Source: a virus
Strand: one strand, 5' to 3'
Virus record (IMG/VR): IMGVR_UViG_3300030616_000035
Location: 1-49,472 of that record
DNA length: 49,472 nt
The translations under genes were made by a program, and so were the position numbers. The notes beneath the pieces were generated by a model. It had not been told where the DNA came from, ran no database searches, and saw only the letters and a program-made list of their open reading frames with translations. Positions 17,697 to 24,957 of this stretch are shown here, in pieces (the stretch's first letter is position 1; each line of letters starts with the position of its first letter).

Positions 17697-18169
17697 AAAC
17701 CCACTATTTCGCTTGAAAGAAGTCCAGAAATAGAGATCAAACAAAAATATACTGAAGTCTGTATTTTTTGTGGTATCTTACTCCAATCTTTTTTTGAGAT
17801 ACAACCATCTTCTATTTCTACATCAATAAAATCATTCTTACCTACATCATATAATTTTTCTATATTAACTACTTGTGACCGGCATAACTCACCAATTTCT
17901 TTGTTTACTTTAATTTTATCTTCATTTTTTGTTTTTTCACTGGAAAGTTTTTCGATTATAATTTCTACTTTTTCTTTCTGTTCCTGGTTCCACGGTTTGA
18001 GGTGAAATACTGGTTGAAATTCCTCTGGAATCGGACACTCAATCTCATTTCCTTCTTTATCTTTTTCTATAACTTTTTTATATTCTTTTGGTGTATAATA
18101 CTCTACTGAATCACCATCAAAAGGTAGTAAACCTCTCATTTTGTCTCGTATGTTTTTGTCAAGTTTCAT
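17693..18169 (-). CDS. Tail assembly chaperone (gpG-like)
   Basis: The gene lies between the tail tube and tape measure genes, the fixed place of tail assembly chaperones. The 158-residue product is acidic and helical with long charged helices (about 75-110), as in gpG-like proteins, and is not expected in the finished virion. It ends EIVGL then TAG, and the last two codons plus one base form the slippery heptamer GGGTTTA, so part of translation should shift to -1 and add the downstream domain. AAAGGA ribosome site before ATG. Confidence 0.8.
   Translation of the reverse strand: MKLDKNIRDKMRGLLPFDGDSVEYYTPKEYKKVIEKDKEGNEIECPIPEEFQPVFHLKPWNQEQKEKVEIIIEKLSSEKTKNEDKIKVNKEIGELCRSQVVNIEKLYDVGKNDFIDVEIEDGCISKKDWSKIPQKIQTSVYFCLISISGLLSSEIVGL
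17696..17702 (-). promoter_or_regulatory. Programmed -1 ribosomal frameshift site GGGTTTA
   Basis: On the minus strand the chaperone ends ...GTG GGT TTA TAG. Read as X XXY YYZ, G GGT TTA is a canonical slippery heptamer in the right phase, directly before the stop. After a -1 slip the next codons (ATA GTA CTT) lead into the 125-codon open frame. The stop codon next to the site could slow ribosomes and help slippage. I did not identify a firm stimulatory stem-loop; GCCGGGG just downstream could take part in one. Confidence 0.8.
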
Positions 18170-18195
18170 GTTAGTTCCTTTGGTTAGATTGTTAA

Positions 18196-18234
18196 TTTAA
18201 AAATAGCCATCCCGAATTATCGAAATGGCTATTT
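18196..18234 (-). terminator. Terminator hairpin after the tail tube gene
   Basis: AAATAGCCAT (18201-18210) and ATGGCTATTT (18225-18234) form a perfect 10-bp stem with a 14-base loop; on the minus strand it is followed by a short T-rich run. It lies 35 bases past the stop of the tail tube gene and before the chaperone gene, a typical spot for partial termination that keeps chaperone levels below those of the tube protein. Confidence 0.65.
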
Positions 18235-18268
18235 CCAGGATTATATTATGAAAAAAGAGAAGTCGTAA

Positions 18269-19294
18269 TTAAGCCCTTGCACCTTGCAATAATTCAAAAG
18301 TTGCCTCATTTGGTATACTTGCTTGTATTGCTGCCGCTCCGTTGTGATTACGTTGACAAATATAATTTTGTTCGTAACTTACTAAACCCTCACGTTCAGC
18401 TAATGTATAAGGCATAAGCTGTGCGCGTGGAATATATACAGCCATGTGTGTACTTGCAGTGGAAAACGTAATCGGATAATTACTATCTGCAAGTAATCGA
18501 GCGTGTACATCATCAGTTGCAACGGTTAGTTGTAACGGGTTACAAGAAAATCTTGGTTTACGTGAAGCGATATAAAAATATTCGTATCCAGTAGTTTCGG
18601 ACTGATCTATAACTGGCTGTATATCGTTTCCAAGATCTAAAGAAAAACCGCTCACAAACTGGGTTACTCCATTGATAACCGCGGTAGCATTTAATAATTT
18701 TTCTGCTAAAGGCGTTTGCATCCCTGTAGGTTCCGGGATATTAGCGTTTGCTACGGTTACAATATCCTCAAATTTACCTTTGAATGTACAGGAAACCATT
18801 ATTTTCCCGTTATTTTCTGCTGATATTACAGCGTTGCCTACACATCCGGAAAAAAGATACGCTGTAGCATTTGGTGAAGCCCCTCCGAGATCCATTTCAA
18901 AAACTGCAATTGTCAAAGTTTCCGCGTCCATTTGTTTTAAAGGCTGCCAGCCTATTCCTGTGGTAGTATAAGCATTTTCATATAGGCCGCAACCTTGTAA
19001 TATTTTAGTCCAATTCGGTGCAGTTGCTACAGCTCCACCCCAATGTAAAGGGAAAGAAAAAGTGATATCACACGCTTGTTTTCCAGTAAGTCCGGACAAT
19101 TCCCCGTGATCACCAGTTGCAATGTTAGCAACATCCTCATCAAATTCAATTTGAGGTGAAATACCTATATCGTATATCCTATTGTTGAAATCTGCGTCAG
19201 CGGGAAACGTTGCGGATAAGTTCCATTCTGGAGTTCCTGCTGTAGTTTCCGCTTTCGTTACCGCGAACCTTAAATTTTTACTTGAAAACGCCAT
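18269..19294 (-). CDS. Major tail tube protein candidate
   Basis: The gene sits directly upstream of the tail chaperone pair, where the tail tube protein is encoded, and has its own strong ribosome site (AAGGAG) and a following terminator, as expected for an abundant protein. The product (341 residues) is beta-rich with alternating hydrophobic strands (GKQACDITFSFPLHWGG, GNAVISAENNGKIMVSCTFKG, VTQFVSGFSLDLGN). These resemble tail tube proteins that fold as a beta-sandwich, and the greater length suggests an added domain. Call based on order plus fold pattern. Confidence 0.7.
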   Translation of the reverse strand: MAFSSKNLRFAVTKAETTAGTPEWNLSATFPADADFNNRIYDIGISPQIEFDEDVANIATGDHGELSGLTGKQACDITFSFPLHWGGAVATAPNWTKILQGCGLYENAYTTTGIGWQPLKQMDAETLTIAVFEMDLGGASPNATAYLFSGCVGNAVISAENNGKIMVSCTFKGKFEDIVTVANANIPEPTGMQTPLAEKLLNATAVINGVTQFVSGFSLDLGNDIQPVIDQSETTGYEYFYIASRKPRFSCNPLQLTVATDDVHARLLADSNYPITFSTASTHMAVYIPRAQLMPYTLAEREGLVSYEQNYICQRNHNGAAAIQASIPNEATFELLQGARA

Positions 19295-19317
19295 ATATCT
19301 ATACTCCTTATATTATT

Positions 19318-19347
19318 AATATACTAAATTTATTTACAAATTGCCAA
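19318..19347 (-). promoter_or_regulatory. Possible promoter for the tail tube gene
   Basis: On the minus strand TTGGCA, 18 bases, then TATATT lies about 25 bases before the tail tube ATG. Five of six bases match at both boxes, but the region is AT-rich and the spacer is longer than the 17 bp seen at the other promoters here. Confidence 0.35.
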
Positions 19348-19358
19348 AATATTTTATG

Positions 19359-19865
19359 TTATTGCGTTATAGTTTCAGGGTTTGTTCTGTCCTGAAAGTA
19401 CCATACATCTAGCGTAACCTCTAACATTATGGGGGAAAATCGATCCCCTCTACGTAAAGTATCTTCTATGATATCGCTGCCTACATATTGTACGTTACTT
19501 GCGTATACTGAGTTTAACGATGGGTATGTACCAAAAACCTTTTTTATATCTTCCTGCGCTAAATACAAACGCTTTCTTGCATCAAATTTCGGCTTAGTGC
19601 TTTCGCTTGTAAGTTGTACCCGGCATTCAATAGTATACGTTGCCTTGTTGCTGTAGGCCCCAGCGTGTACCATGTTTACGTCATCATGATTTTCTTCACT
19701 CTGAAAGTACACACAAGCAAAACAACCATAATTAACATTGTCTTCTAAGGCCCGATCTTCATAGTTCACTGCGGCCCAATTAAGCCGATAGCCTCCGGTA
19801 GTTGTAAGACTTGCAAGAAGGGTTTCTATTTCTTGCTCTATAAGTGAAATTATTGGAGCTGCCAT
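19359..19865 (-). CDS. Tail terminator-like protein
   Basis: A 168-residue protein encoded just before the tail tube gene, the place of tail terminator (gpU-like) or tail completion proteins. It starts with a helix (APIISLIEQEIETLLASL) followed by strands including RLNWAAVNYEDRAL and TYTIECRVQLTSE, and a helix with KFDARKRLYLAQEDIKKVF, a pattern common to tail terminators that cap the tube and join it to the head. No family was confirmed. It starts right next to the previous stop without a clear ribosome site, so translation is probably coupled. Confidence 0.5.
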   Translation of the reverse strand: MAAPIISLIEQEIETLLASLTTTGGYRLNWAAVNYEDRALEDNVNYGCFACVYFQSEENHDDVNMVHAGAYSNKATYTIECRVQLTSESTKPKFDARKRLYLAQEDIKKVFGTYPSLNSVYASNVQYVGSDIIEDTLRRGDRFSPIMLEVTLDVWYFQDRTNPETITQ

Positions 19866-20225
19866 TTACCAGACCGGAAAAAGATATCCATTAAAAGAAG
19901 TACCGCCAGCGGTATTAAATATTTTTTTAATACGGAAACCATCAAGTATACGTCTGTGACCTTCATCCGCTGAAACACTAAGAGGTAAAGTCATTACACC
20001 ACCCATTTCCATTTCAATAGCTATATCTCCCGTACCTTCAGTAGCTATCATACCTGTCATAATAACGTTATTACTATCTGAGTCTTTCGGTTCGAAAGTA
20101 TTAGTAGATACATCAATACCTGTAGTTGCTGAATAATCAGTATCTCCGGCATGTAAGCAATCTACGTACTGAGACGATTTGCCGTTTTTACGTCCCCCGG
20201 CTTCAAAATTAACTGAAATTGTCAT
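19866..20225 (-). CDS. Virion-region protein of unknown function (119 aa)
   Basis: The gene lies in the head-tail block, between the LamG-like protein and the tail terminator candidate. The start has a good GAGG site. The product is beta-rich, Gly, Ser and Asp-rich, with MEMGGVMTLPLSVSADEGHRRILDGFRIKK in the second half. It may be a minor virion or decoration protein. No family recognised. Confidence 0.6.
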   Translation of the reverse strand: MTISVNFEAGGRKNGKSSQYVDCLHAGDTDYSATTGIDVSTNTFEPKDSDSNNVIMTGMIATEGTGDIAIEMEMGGVMTLPLSVSADEGHRRILDGFRIKKIFNTAGGTSFNGYLFPVW

Positions 20226-20226
20226 A

Positions 20227-21060
20227 TTATAAACCTCTTCCTATCGGGAATGCGTTTGCTCCGTAGTAATTTTGTTTGATTTTTAATCCTGATTTATAAG
20301 ATCCTAATAGGCTTAAAAATATGTTAGATGGATTATAAAACATACTATAAGGATCTTGATATATACTTTTTAATGTTGATTCTGAAAGCACTTTGCTGTA
20401 AAATCGCAATTGGGAAAAAATTGCGTTGGCAAAGTATGATTTTAAAGTTGCATGTTGGAAAAGTGTTAACGCATCTGGTATATCGAAAGTATCTAAAGTT
20501 GTAGCGTTTAATGCGTAATCGGGCACTTTATACTCACCGTCAACATTATATGCCATTTTTTTATTATCAAAAATATCACTACTTTTTCTCCACTGTATAG
20601 TGATCATAGTATATCTAGTAGTCCAGTTTGGGAAACTGTTAGCCAATATACCTATTGTTCTTACTGTTGTTAAATTGTATAAAGTAAATTCCAATCTATT
20701 AGCTGTTGTTTTTCTTATATATATTTGCACACCATCAAAAGCATGTAGAAAAAAACGAAAAAAAGAATCATTAAAAACACTATACGATTTTAACCAAAAA
20801 ATTATACTTCCCTCATCAGAGTTAATTAATTTATCGTTCGCATTAGATACTTCACAATATTTAGTGTTTGCTGAAGAACTATACCCATCAGCAACCCAAG
20901 AAGCATCGGTAATACTCAAATCATTTTGGTTCTGGGTCCAGTCAAAAACCTTACCGCCTAGATCATTGAATAAATAAGCGGCTTTTAAACCTTCCGCGTG
21001 TTCATGATCCTGGTTTAAATAAGTTGGAGTTTCTAAGGGCTTAGCTAGTAGCAATTTCAA
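20227..21060 (-). CDS. LamG/concanavalin A-like virion protein
   Basis: The pattern GLKAAYLFNDLGGKVFDWTQNQNDLSI near residues 24-50, then GSIIFWLKS, and IFSQLRFYSKVLSESTLKSIYQDPYSMF near residues 212-240, is that of a LamG-type (laminin G / concanavalin A-like) jelly-roll domain as found in phage appendages. Such domains bind sugars. The gene is in the virion block upstream of the tail genes, so it may decorate the head or neck. The start is uncertain: TTG at 21060 is very close to GGAG, while a TTG two codons later is better spaced. It overlaps the preceding gene by 20 bases. Confidence 0.75.
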   Translation of the reverse strand: MKLLLAKPLETPTYLNQDHEHAEGLKAAYLFNDLGGKVFDWTQNQNDLSITDASWVADGYSSSANTKYCEVSNANDKLINSDEGSIIFWLKSYSVFNDSFFRFFLHAFDGVQIYIRKTTANRLEFTLYNLTTVRTIGILANSFPNWTTRYTMITIQWRKSSDIFDNKKMAYNVDGEYKVPDYALNATTLDTFDIPDALTLFQHATLKSYFANAIFSQLRFYSKVLSESTLKSIYQDPYSMFYNPSNIFLSLLGSYKSGLKIKQNYYGANAFPIGRGL

Positions 21061-21475
21061 ATCTCCAGTAACGGCCTTTTACATCGATGTCGAAAGTATC
21101 TGTTCCACCTTCAGATTGCAAAGCGAATCGATAGTAACCCGCTCCACTCTGTAAAGCATCAATTACTACACTTTTAATATCCTCACTTCCATCACTATCG
21201 ACTTCGATTTTACGCACGTATATTTCGTCATTGTCCCATGATCCGGAACGACTACGGTACATTGTTAGTATTAATTTATCGGTAGCTCCCGAAGCGTCGA
21301 ATTTAAAATCTATATTAATTCCAGTTTTTGCAGTAAGATCTATAGTACTTGTATACCCGTCAGTATCATCTACCGGGGCGGTATTATCAAGATCAGCATC
21401 AGTTCCGCCGTATGAATCTGTTTTATAAAATTCCGTGTCTGCTGCATCATAGATTAATTGTGGATAATTTGCCAT
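21041..21475 (-). CDS. Acidic beta-rich virion protein of unknown function (144 aa)
   Basis: The product is acidic and rich in Asp, Thr and Gly (DAADTEFYKTDSYGGTDADLDN) and appears to be all beta. It overlaps the LamG-like gene by 20 bases, so the two are translationally linked and may work together, for example as a stalk and a sugar-binding head. Good GGAG site before ATG. A decoration or adaptor function is possible but unproven. Confidence 0.6.
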   Translation of the reverse strand: MANYPQLIYDAADTEFYKTDSYGGTDADLDNTAPVDDTDGYTSTIDLTAKTGINIDFKFDASGATDKLILTMYRSRSGSWDNDEIYVRKIEVDSDGSEDIKSVVIDALQSGAGYYRFALQSEGGTDTFDIDVKGRYWRFEIATS

Positions 21476-21488
21476 TTTCTAACTCCGA

Positions 21489-21863
21489 TCAGGATACGTT
21501 TCTATCCATACCCCAAAATTTTAATATCTTTTTAATATAATTATTAACATAAGTAGTTGATAATTCTATATATCTGTTATCTATTTCTGTTCTCTTTGCT
21601 AAATTACTTAAATTAGCATTAGAGAAAATCCAAGTTTCTACATATTCATAAATTTGTCCGGTTTGCATAGCTGCGTATTCTGCCGCGAATTCGGTTTCTA
21701 AATTTGGAACTACACTTGTAATAGTTCCCCCACCTTGCCATTCATACACTGCTGTTCTGTAATTCGTGCTATCATTATTCAGTTCATCAGGGATTTCAAT
21801 ATGATAAACTACTCTTGCTTTCGTTAATTTTTTAGTTGTATCAAGTATGTGATAATTACTCAT
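21489..21863 (-). CDS. Head-tail region protein of unknown function (124 aa)
   Basis: This gene lies in the neck region of the virion block. The product has strands at the start (TKARVVYHIEIPDEL) followed by helices and a segment EYAAMQTGQIYEYVETW, and ends in a basic helix. The family is not recognised. GAGGATGA ahead of ATG is an acceptable ribosome site. A neck or minor virion role is inferred from place only. Confidence 0.6.
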   Translation of the reverse strand: MSNYHILDTTKKLTKARVVYHIEIPDELNNDSTNYRTAVYEWQGGGTITSVVPNLETEFAAEYAAMQTGQIYEYVETWIFSNANLSNLAKRTEIDNRYIELSTTYVNNYIKKILKFWGMDRNVS

Positions 21864-21869
21864 GTGGGG

Positions 21870-22268
21870 TCATCCTCTATATAAATTTCTTGTTTCTGAT
21901 TTACTCATCCTGGATGCAATTTCGTTTGTAAGTACTTCAACGGTTATTCTATTTTTCATATCATTTACTAATTCTTTATATTGATCGTATTTTACTTTGT
22001 ATTTTTCTTCATCTGCTAAACTATTATCATTAATACCCATCTTATCTAAAAAAAGCATCATACAAAACCAGTACTTACAGTAACGTCTTAAAAATTTATT
22101 TTCTACGTATCCATTGTCATCTGTAGCAATATCAGAAGTTTCGACTTGTTCACCTTCTGCCAATTCGTTTATGTGATTGTCTACGAGCGTGTGATAAGTA
22201 GAAAATGAACTGGTAAACTGTGCTGCAAGCATATCCGTGCTTACGTCAGTATCGGGTATGTACGCCAT
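21870..22268 (-). CDS. Head-tail adaptor candidate (132 aa)
   Basis: A mostly helical protein of 132 residues between the gp10-like gene and further virion genes (TAATG overlap upstream). Head-tail connector proteins of the HK97 gp6 class are short helical proteins at this place. The segment FLRRYCKYWFCMMLFLDKMGIND and the following charged helix (EEKYKVKYDQYKELVNDMKNRI) fit such a fold. Function inferred from gene order. Confidence 0.45.
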   Translation of the reverse strand: MAYIPDTDVSTDMLAAQFTSSFSTYHTLVDNHINELAEGEQVETSDIATDDNGYVENKFLRRYCKYWFCMMLFLDKMGINDNSLADEEKYKVKYDQYKELVNDMKNRITVEVLTNEIASRMSKSETRNLYRG

Positions 22269-22627
22269 TATACCATTGCTTTCATTTTATTTTTTAATGC
22301 TTTTTTTAACATGTTTATATGTTTATTAAAAGAATCTTCTAAAAATTTATCCGGTTTCCAACTTTTAAAACCTTCATGTATAAATTTTCCATAATTCGCT
22401 ATTCTATGATCGAGATGAAATATGCTTAAGATTTTATTTGGTTCGGCTTTTATTTGATTTTTTATAGAGCGTTCCAGGTTTCCCGAACGTGCAGTAAATC
22501 TATGTTGGGCTTTAGCTTCTAAGACAATATCTTTAGATACTTTTTCTATAGTATCTTTTAATTTCTTAAAACCGAACCGAGAAAAAGGTATTGAACCACT
22601 TTGTATTTTTCTTATTCTTACAGGCAT
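22268..22627 (-). CDS. HK97 gp10-like tail completion/neck protein
   Basis: The pattern VLEAKAQHRFTARSGNLERSI followed by YGKFIHEGFKSWKPDKFLEDSF is the signature of the HK97 gp10-like family: helix with a (T/P)xxxGxLxxSI motif, then YAxxxHxG, then a C-terminal helix starting with PxxFL. These small proteins act in head-tail joining. The length of 119 residues is usual. No clear Shine-Dalgarno before ATG; a hairpin lies just upstream. Confidence 0.75.
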   Translation of the reverse strand: MPVRIRKIQSGSIPFSRFGFKKLKDTIEKVSKDIVLEAKAQHRFTARSGNLERSIKNQIKAEPNKILSIFHLDHRIANYGKFIHEGFKSWKPDKFLEDSFNKHINMLKKALKNKMKAMV

Positions 22628-22638
22628 AATGTGTATTT

Positions 22639-22673
22639 ACAAAACGGCACACCATAAAGATATACCGTTTTGT
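22639..22673 (-). terminator. Weak terminator or attenuator hairpin after the head gene
   Basis: ACAAAACGG (22639-22647) and CCGTTTTGT (22665-22673) can pair over 9 bp with a 17-base loop, in the short gap between the 116-aa head protein and the gp10-like gene. There is no T-run after it on the minus strand, so it may weaken rather than stop transcription. Confidence 0.4.
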
Positions 22674-22691
22674 TTCAACAATCAACCAGGA

Positions 22692-23042
22692 TTATTTTGG
22701 TAATTCAAAGACTGATAGTTCCCCGGTCATACTTGCAGCTACAGTAAACTCAATAGTACCATCTAAGTTTATGAACTGCGAACCCTCTAGCTGAATAGCC
22801 ATCGGGATATTTTGAGGAAGGGTAAATGATACATTTCCTTTACCTTTATTGCAAAAAGTATCGGAAGCTAAGAAAGTTATTGCTTTCTGCGCACTAGTAT
22901 TTTTAGCATAAATTACAAGATTTTTCTCTTGATTAATGCTTGTTATTTCATGTTCTGTAGATCCGGCAAGCGTACTCATATCAGTAGTAAAAGTACCCGC
23001 ACCTACATTTATCGTTAAATCAACGGGTGATATTGAAGCCAT
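22692..23042 (-). CDS. Head decoration-like protein (116 aa)
   Basis: Encoded directly after the coat protein, with a strong AAAGGA ribosome site. The product is all beta by its alternating pattern (VDLTINVGAGTFTTDMS, KNLVIYAKNTSAQKAITFLAS, GTIEFTVAAS) and carries no enzymatic motif. Small beta-structured proteins at this place often decorate or cement capsids. It is flanked by hairpins on both sides, which suggests separate tuning of its level. Decoration is inferred. Confidence 0.55.
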   Translation of the reverse strand: MASISPVDLTINVGAGTFTTDMSTLAGSTEHEITSINQEKNLVIYAKNTSAQKAITFLASDTFCNKGKGNVSFTLPQNIPMAIQLEGSQFINLDGTIEFTVAASMTGELSVFELPK

Positions 23043-23069
23043 TTAATTATTCCTTTATTTATTAAGTTA

Positions 23070-23100
23070 AAAAATTATAGAGAGTAGTAATACTCTCTAT
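23070..23100 (-). terminator. Terminator hairpin after the coat protein gene
   Basis: ATAGAGAGTA (23077-23086) and TACTCTCTAT (23091-23100) form a perfect 10-bp stem with a 4-base loop, followed on the minus strand by TAATTTTTT. It lies just past the coat gene stop and should stop or weaken transcription from this highly used gene. Confidence 0.75.
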
Positions 23101-23113
23101 TATTTATTATTTA

Positions 23114-24001
23114 TTATGCACCTTCCGTGCCTTCAGTTACGATTGAGCAAAGTAATTGATCGGCTCTAATGGTTTTGAGACCATATACAACGTAACCAGC
23201 GATATAATCTTCAAAGTACTCGTCTCTCTCACCGGCTTTAATTCTGTCAAGCTGCATTGCAAGTGTAATACAGTTAGTGTTACCGGCCATTACTCTGTAG
23301 TTAGTTCCATTGTTAGAAACGTTATTAGAGCTTTTCAGAGTGAAACCGTAAGCAGTAGAAATCTTACCATTAGCGTAAGTTCCGTTATTATCAATACCGC
23401 GAGCGTCGAGAATCTTGGCTTTTACCATTTTCTGTTCTAACCAATAAGGTACAACCACGGTTTTTTCTTGACTACCTGGAACGTTAGCTTCGCCCATTCT
23501 ACGAGCTAAAGCACTTAACCAATCAACTACCTTAGTACTTGTACCACTGCCATCAGCAGTAATATTGATAGGTACTGAAGAAGTTCCTAAAGCACCCCCG
23601 CCAGATCCTTCCTTGATACCGGCATCAGAGTATTTAGCAGCAATAGCCGCATCAAGTGTATCGTTAACTGCATAGGCTGCACCCTGCATTGCTTGCTGCA
23701 TTAATGCCCCGCCGTCTTTACTTTGAATTTTGTCAAGATTTTTAAGTCTGTAAGCCCAATATTTCTCTTGATCTAAATTCAATGTTTGGCTTGATGTCTG
23801 GATATCTTCAAATGTAATACCAGATGCATCACTATAAGTACTTACACTAGGATTGCTGATCTGATTTATAATTACAGATCCGGCATTCTTGGAATCCTGC
23901 TCATAGTTTTTGTTTGTGAGAGATGAAAAAACATGTACGTTTTCAAGTTCTCTAAGTAATCCCGCGTGCCATATTTGAGGAATAAAACTGTTAACTGACA
24001 T
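23114..24001 (-). CDS. Major capsid protein (P22 gp5-like, HK97 fold)
   Basis: The N-terminus SFIPQIWHAGLLRELENVHVFSSLTNKNYE, then GSVIINQISNPSVSTYS and the LNLDQEKYWAYRLKNLDKIQS segment are typical of the P22 coat protein-like group (IWxxxLLxxLxxxxVxxxLxNxxYE; then KxxxFxIxDxD). It is 295 residues, shorter than P22 coat, so it lacks a large insertion domain. It is encoded right after the scaffold gene (one-base gap), has a good ribosome site, and is followed by a terminator. The C-terminal YVVYGLKTIRADQLLCSIV is the last strand set of the fold. Confidence 0.9.
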   Translation of the reverse strand: MSVNSFIPQIWHAGLLRELENVHVFSSLTNKNYEQDSKNAGSVIINQISNPSVSTYSDASGITFEDIQTSSQTLNLDQEKYWAYRLKNLDKIQSKDGGALMQQAMQGAAYAVNDTLDAAIAAKYSDAGIKEGSGGGALGTSSVPINITADGSGTSTKVVDWLSALARRMGEANVPGSQEKTVVVPYWLEQKMVKAKILDARGIDNNGTYANGKISTAYGFTLKSSNNVSNNGTNYRVMAGNTNCITLAMQLDRIKAGERDEYFEDYIAGYVVYGLKTIRADQLLCSIVTEGTEGA

Positions 24002-24781
24002 TTAGTTTTCCTTTGTGTTTTCCGCAACAACACTCATCATCTGAGCGTGTGCCTCGGGTGAAAGTTTATTAATTTGTTCTGCCGATAAAGCTTTTACTTG
24101 TTCGATGCTTGTAAATTTTTTAGGTACTACTGCAGTTCTTGAATTGAAAGATTTAGAATCCGCACCGCTTTTAGATTTATTTTTTACTTGACTAGGGTGT
24201 AATTTCTTGTACTCTTCTACGATCTCTTTTGTACCTGTAATGATTTCGCCATCGGACAATTTAAAACCTATATCGCCATTGTCATCTATACAAAAAGGAT
24301 TTTTATTTGAATTAATAAGCAAATTTAAAACTGTTTTTCCGTTCGATATATCTTCAGAAAAGTTAGCTTGCAAAGCATTTTCTATTTTAGTTTTTTGTCC
24401 TTCAGCTTTCGCTTTCGCGGCTTCTTTCTCTGCTTCTTCATGCATCTTCATAACTTTATCAAGCTTTTTTTGCATCTTGATATAGTCAGAGTTTTTCGTG
24501 ATATCTGAAGCACTTGTGCTTGTGCTGCTGTTTTTCAGAGCTTCAATGTATTCTTTTGTAGCTTCTGAGATATCTGAATCTTCATCAATTTCTAATCCGG
24601 CTTCTTTTAGTATATCTAAAACGGGATTAGTTTTGCTTTTCGATTCAGCTTCTTTTAAACGCTTTCTCAAGTTTTTAGCTTCGTTGTTTGCTTTGCCGAT
24701 CCGGTTTTTAATCGCGTCCAGCGCTTCTGTTCCGAAGCCCTCGGCTTCTTCTAGTTTTGCCATTAATTCTTCAAAATCCAT
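24002..24781 (-). CDS. Capsid scaffold protein
   Basis: The product (259 residues) is highly charged and helical: a coiled coil from about residue 20 to 60 (KNRIGKANNEAKNLRKRLKEAE) and another near 100-135 (QKKLDKVMKMHEEAEKEAAKAKAEG). The region around 145-190 (IDDNGDIGFKLSDGEIITG) matches the pattern of phage gp20-type scaffold proteins. It lies between portal and head genes and the coat gene, as expected. Scaffold proteins guide coat assembly and leave the capsid. The start has a GGAAGGA site. Confidence 0.8.
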   Translation of the reverse strand: MDFEELMAKLEEAEGFGTEALDAIKNRIGKANNEAKNLRKRLKEAESKSKTNPVLDILKEAGLEIDEDSDISEATKEYIEALKNSSTSTSASDITKNSDYIKMQKKLDKVMKMHEEAEKEAAKAKAEGQKTKIENALQANFSEDISNGKTVLNLLINSNKNPFCIDDNGDIGFKLSDGEIITGTKEIVEEYKKLHPSQVKNKSKSGADSKSFNSRTAVVPKKFTSIEQVKALSAEQINKLSPEAHAQMMSVVAENTKEN

Positions 24782-24885
24782 AAAAAATTCCTTCCAGGAT
24801 AAAGTTAATTGATTGTTAAATAGGATATAGTTACCCCTCTATATTACTAGATTTCGTACGGTGAGAAAAATAAATAAAAAAAGTG

Positions 24886-24914
24886 TTGACATTTTTTCAG
24901 AAAAGGGTTATACT
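24886..24914 (+). promoter_or_regulatory. Strong sigma-70-type promoter of the pentapeptide-repeat gene
   Basis: TTGACA (24886-24891), 17 bases, TATACT (24909-24914) on the plus strand, about 45 bases before the ATG at 24958, with AGGAG at 24946-24950. The -35 box is perfect and the -10 box differs at one base. It faces away from the surrounding minus-strand operon, so the gene is a separate unit. Confidence 0.85.
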
Positions 24915-24957
24915 TATATTAAGGATTTAACAAAAACTTTTAACGAGGAGAAATGTT

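Noticed and set aside
17319-17744. Separate 141-residue gene with TTG start
   Set aside because: No ribosome site and it lies exactly where a -1 frameshift extension is expected; the GGGTTTA site explains it better.
17776-17800. Seven-A run in phase as the frameshift site
   Set aside because: After a -1 slip there the frame meets TAA after a few codons, so it cannot produce the long fusion.
20600-20977. 125-residue plus-strand frame in the LamG-like gene
   Set aside because: Antisense shadow in a region with clear LamG signature on the minus strand; no ribosome site.
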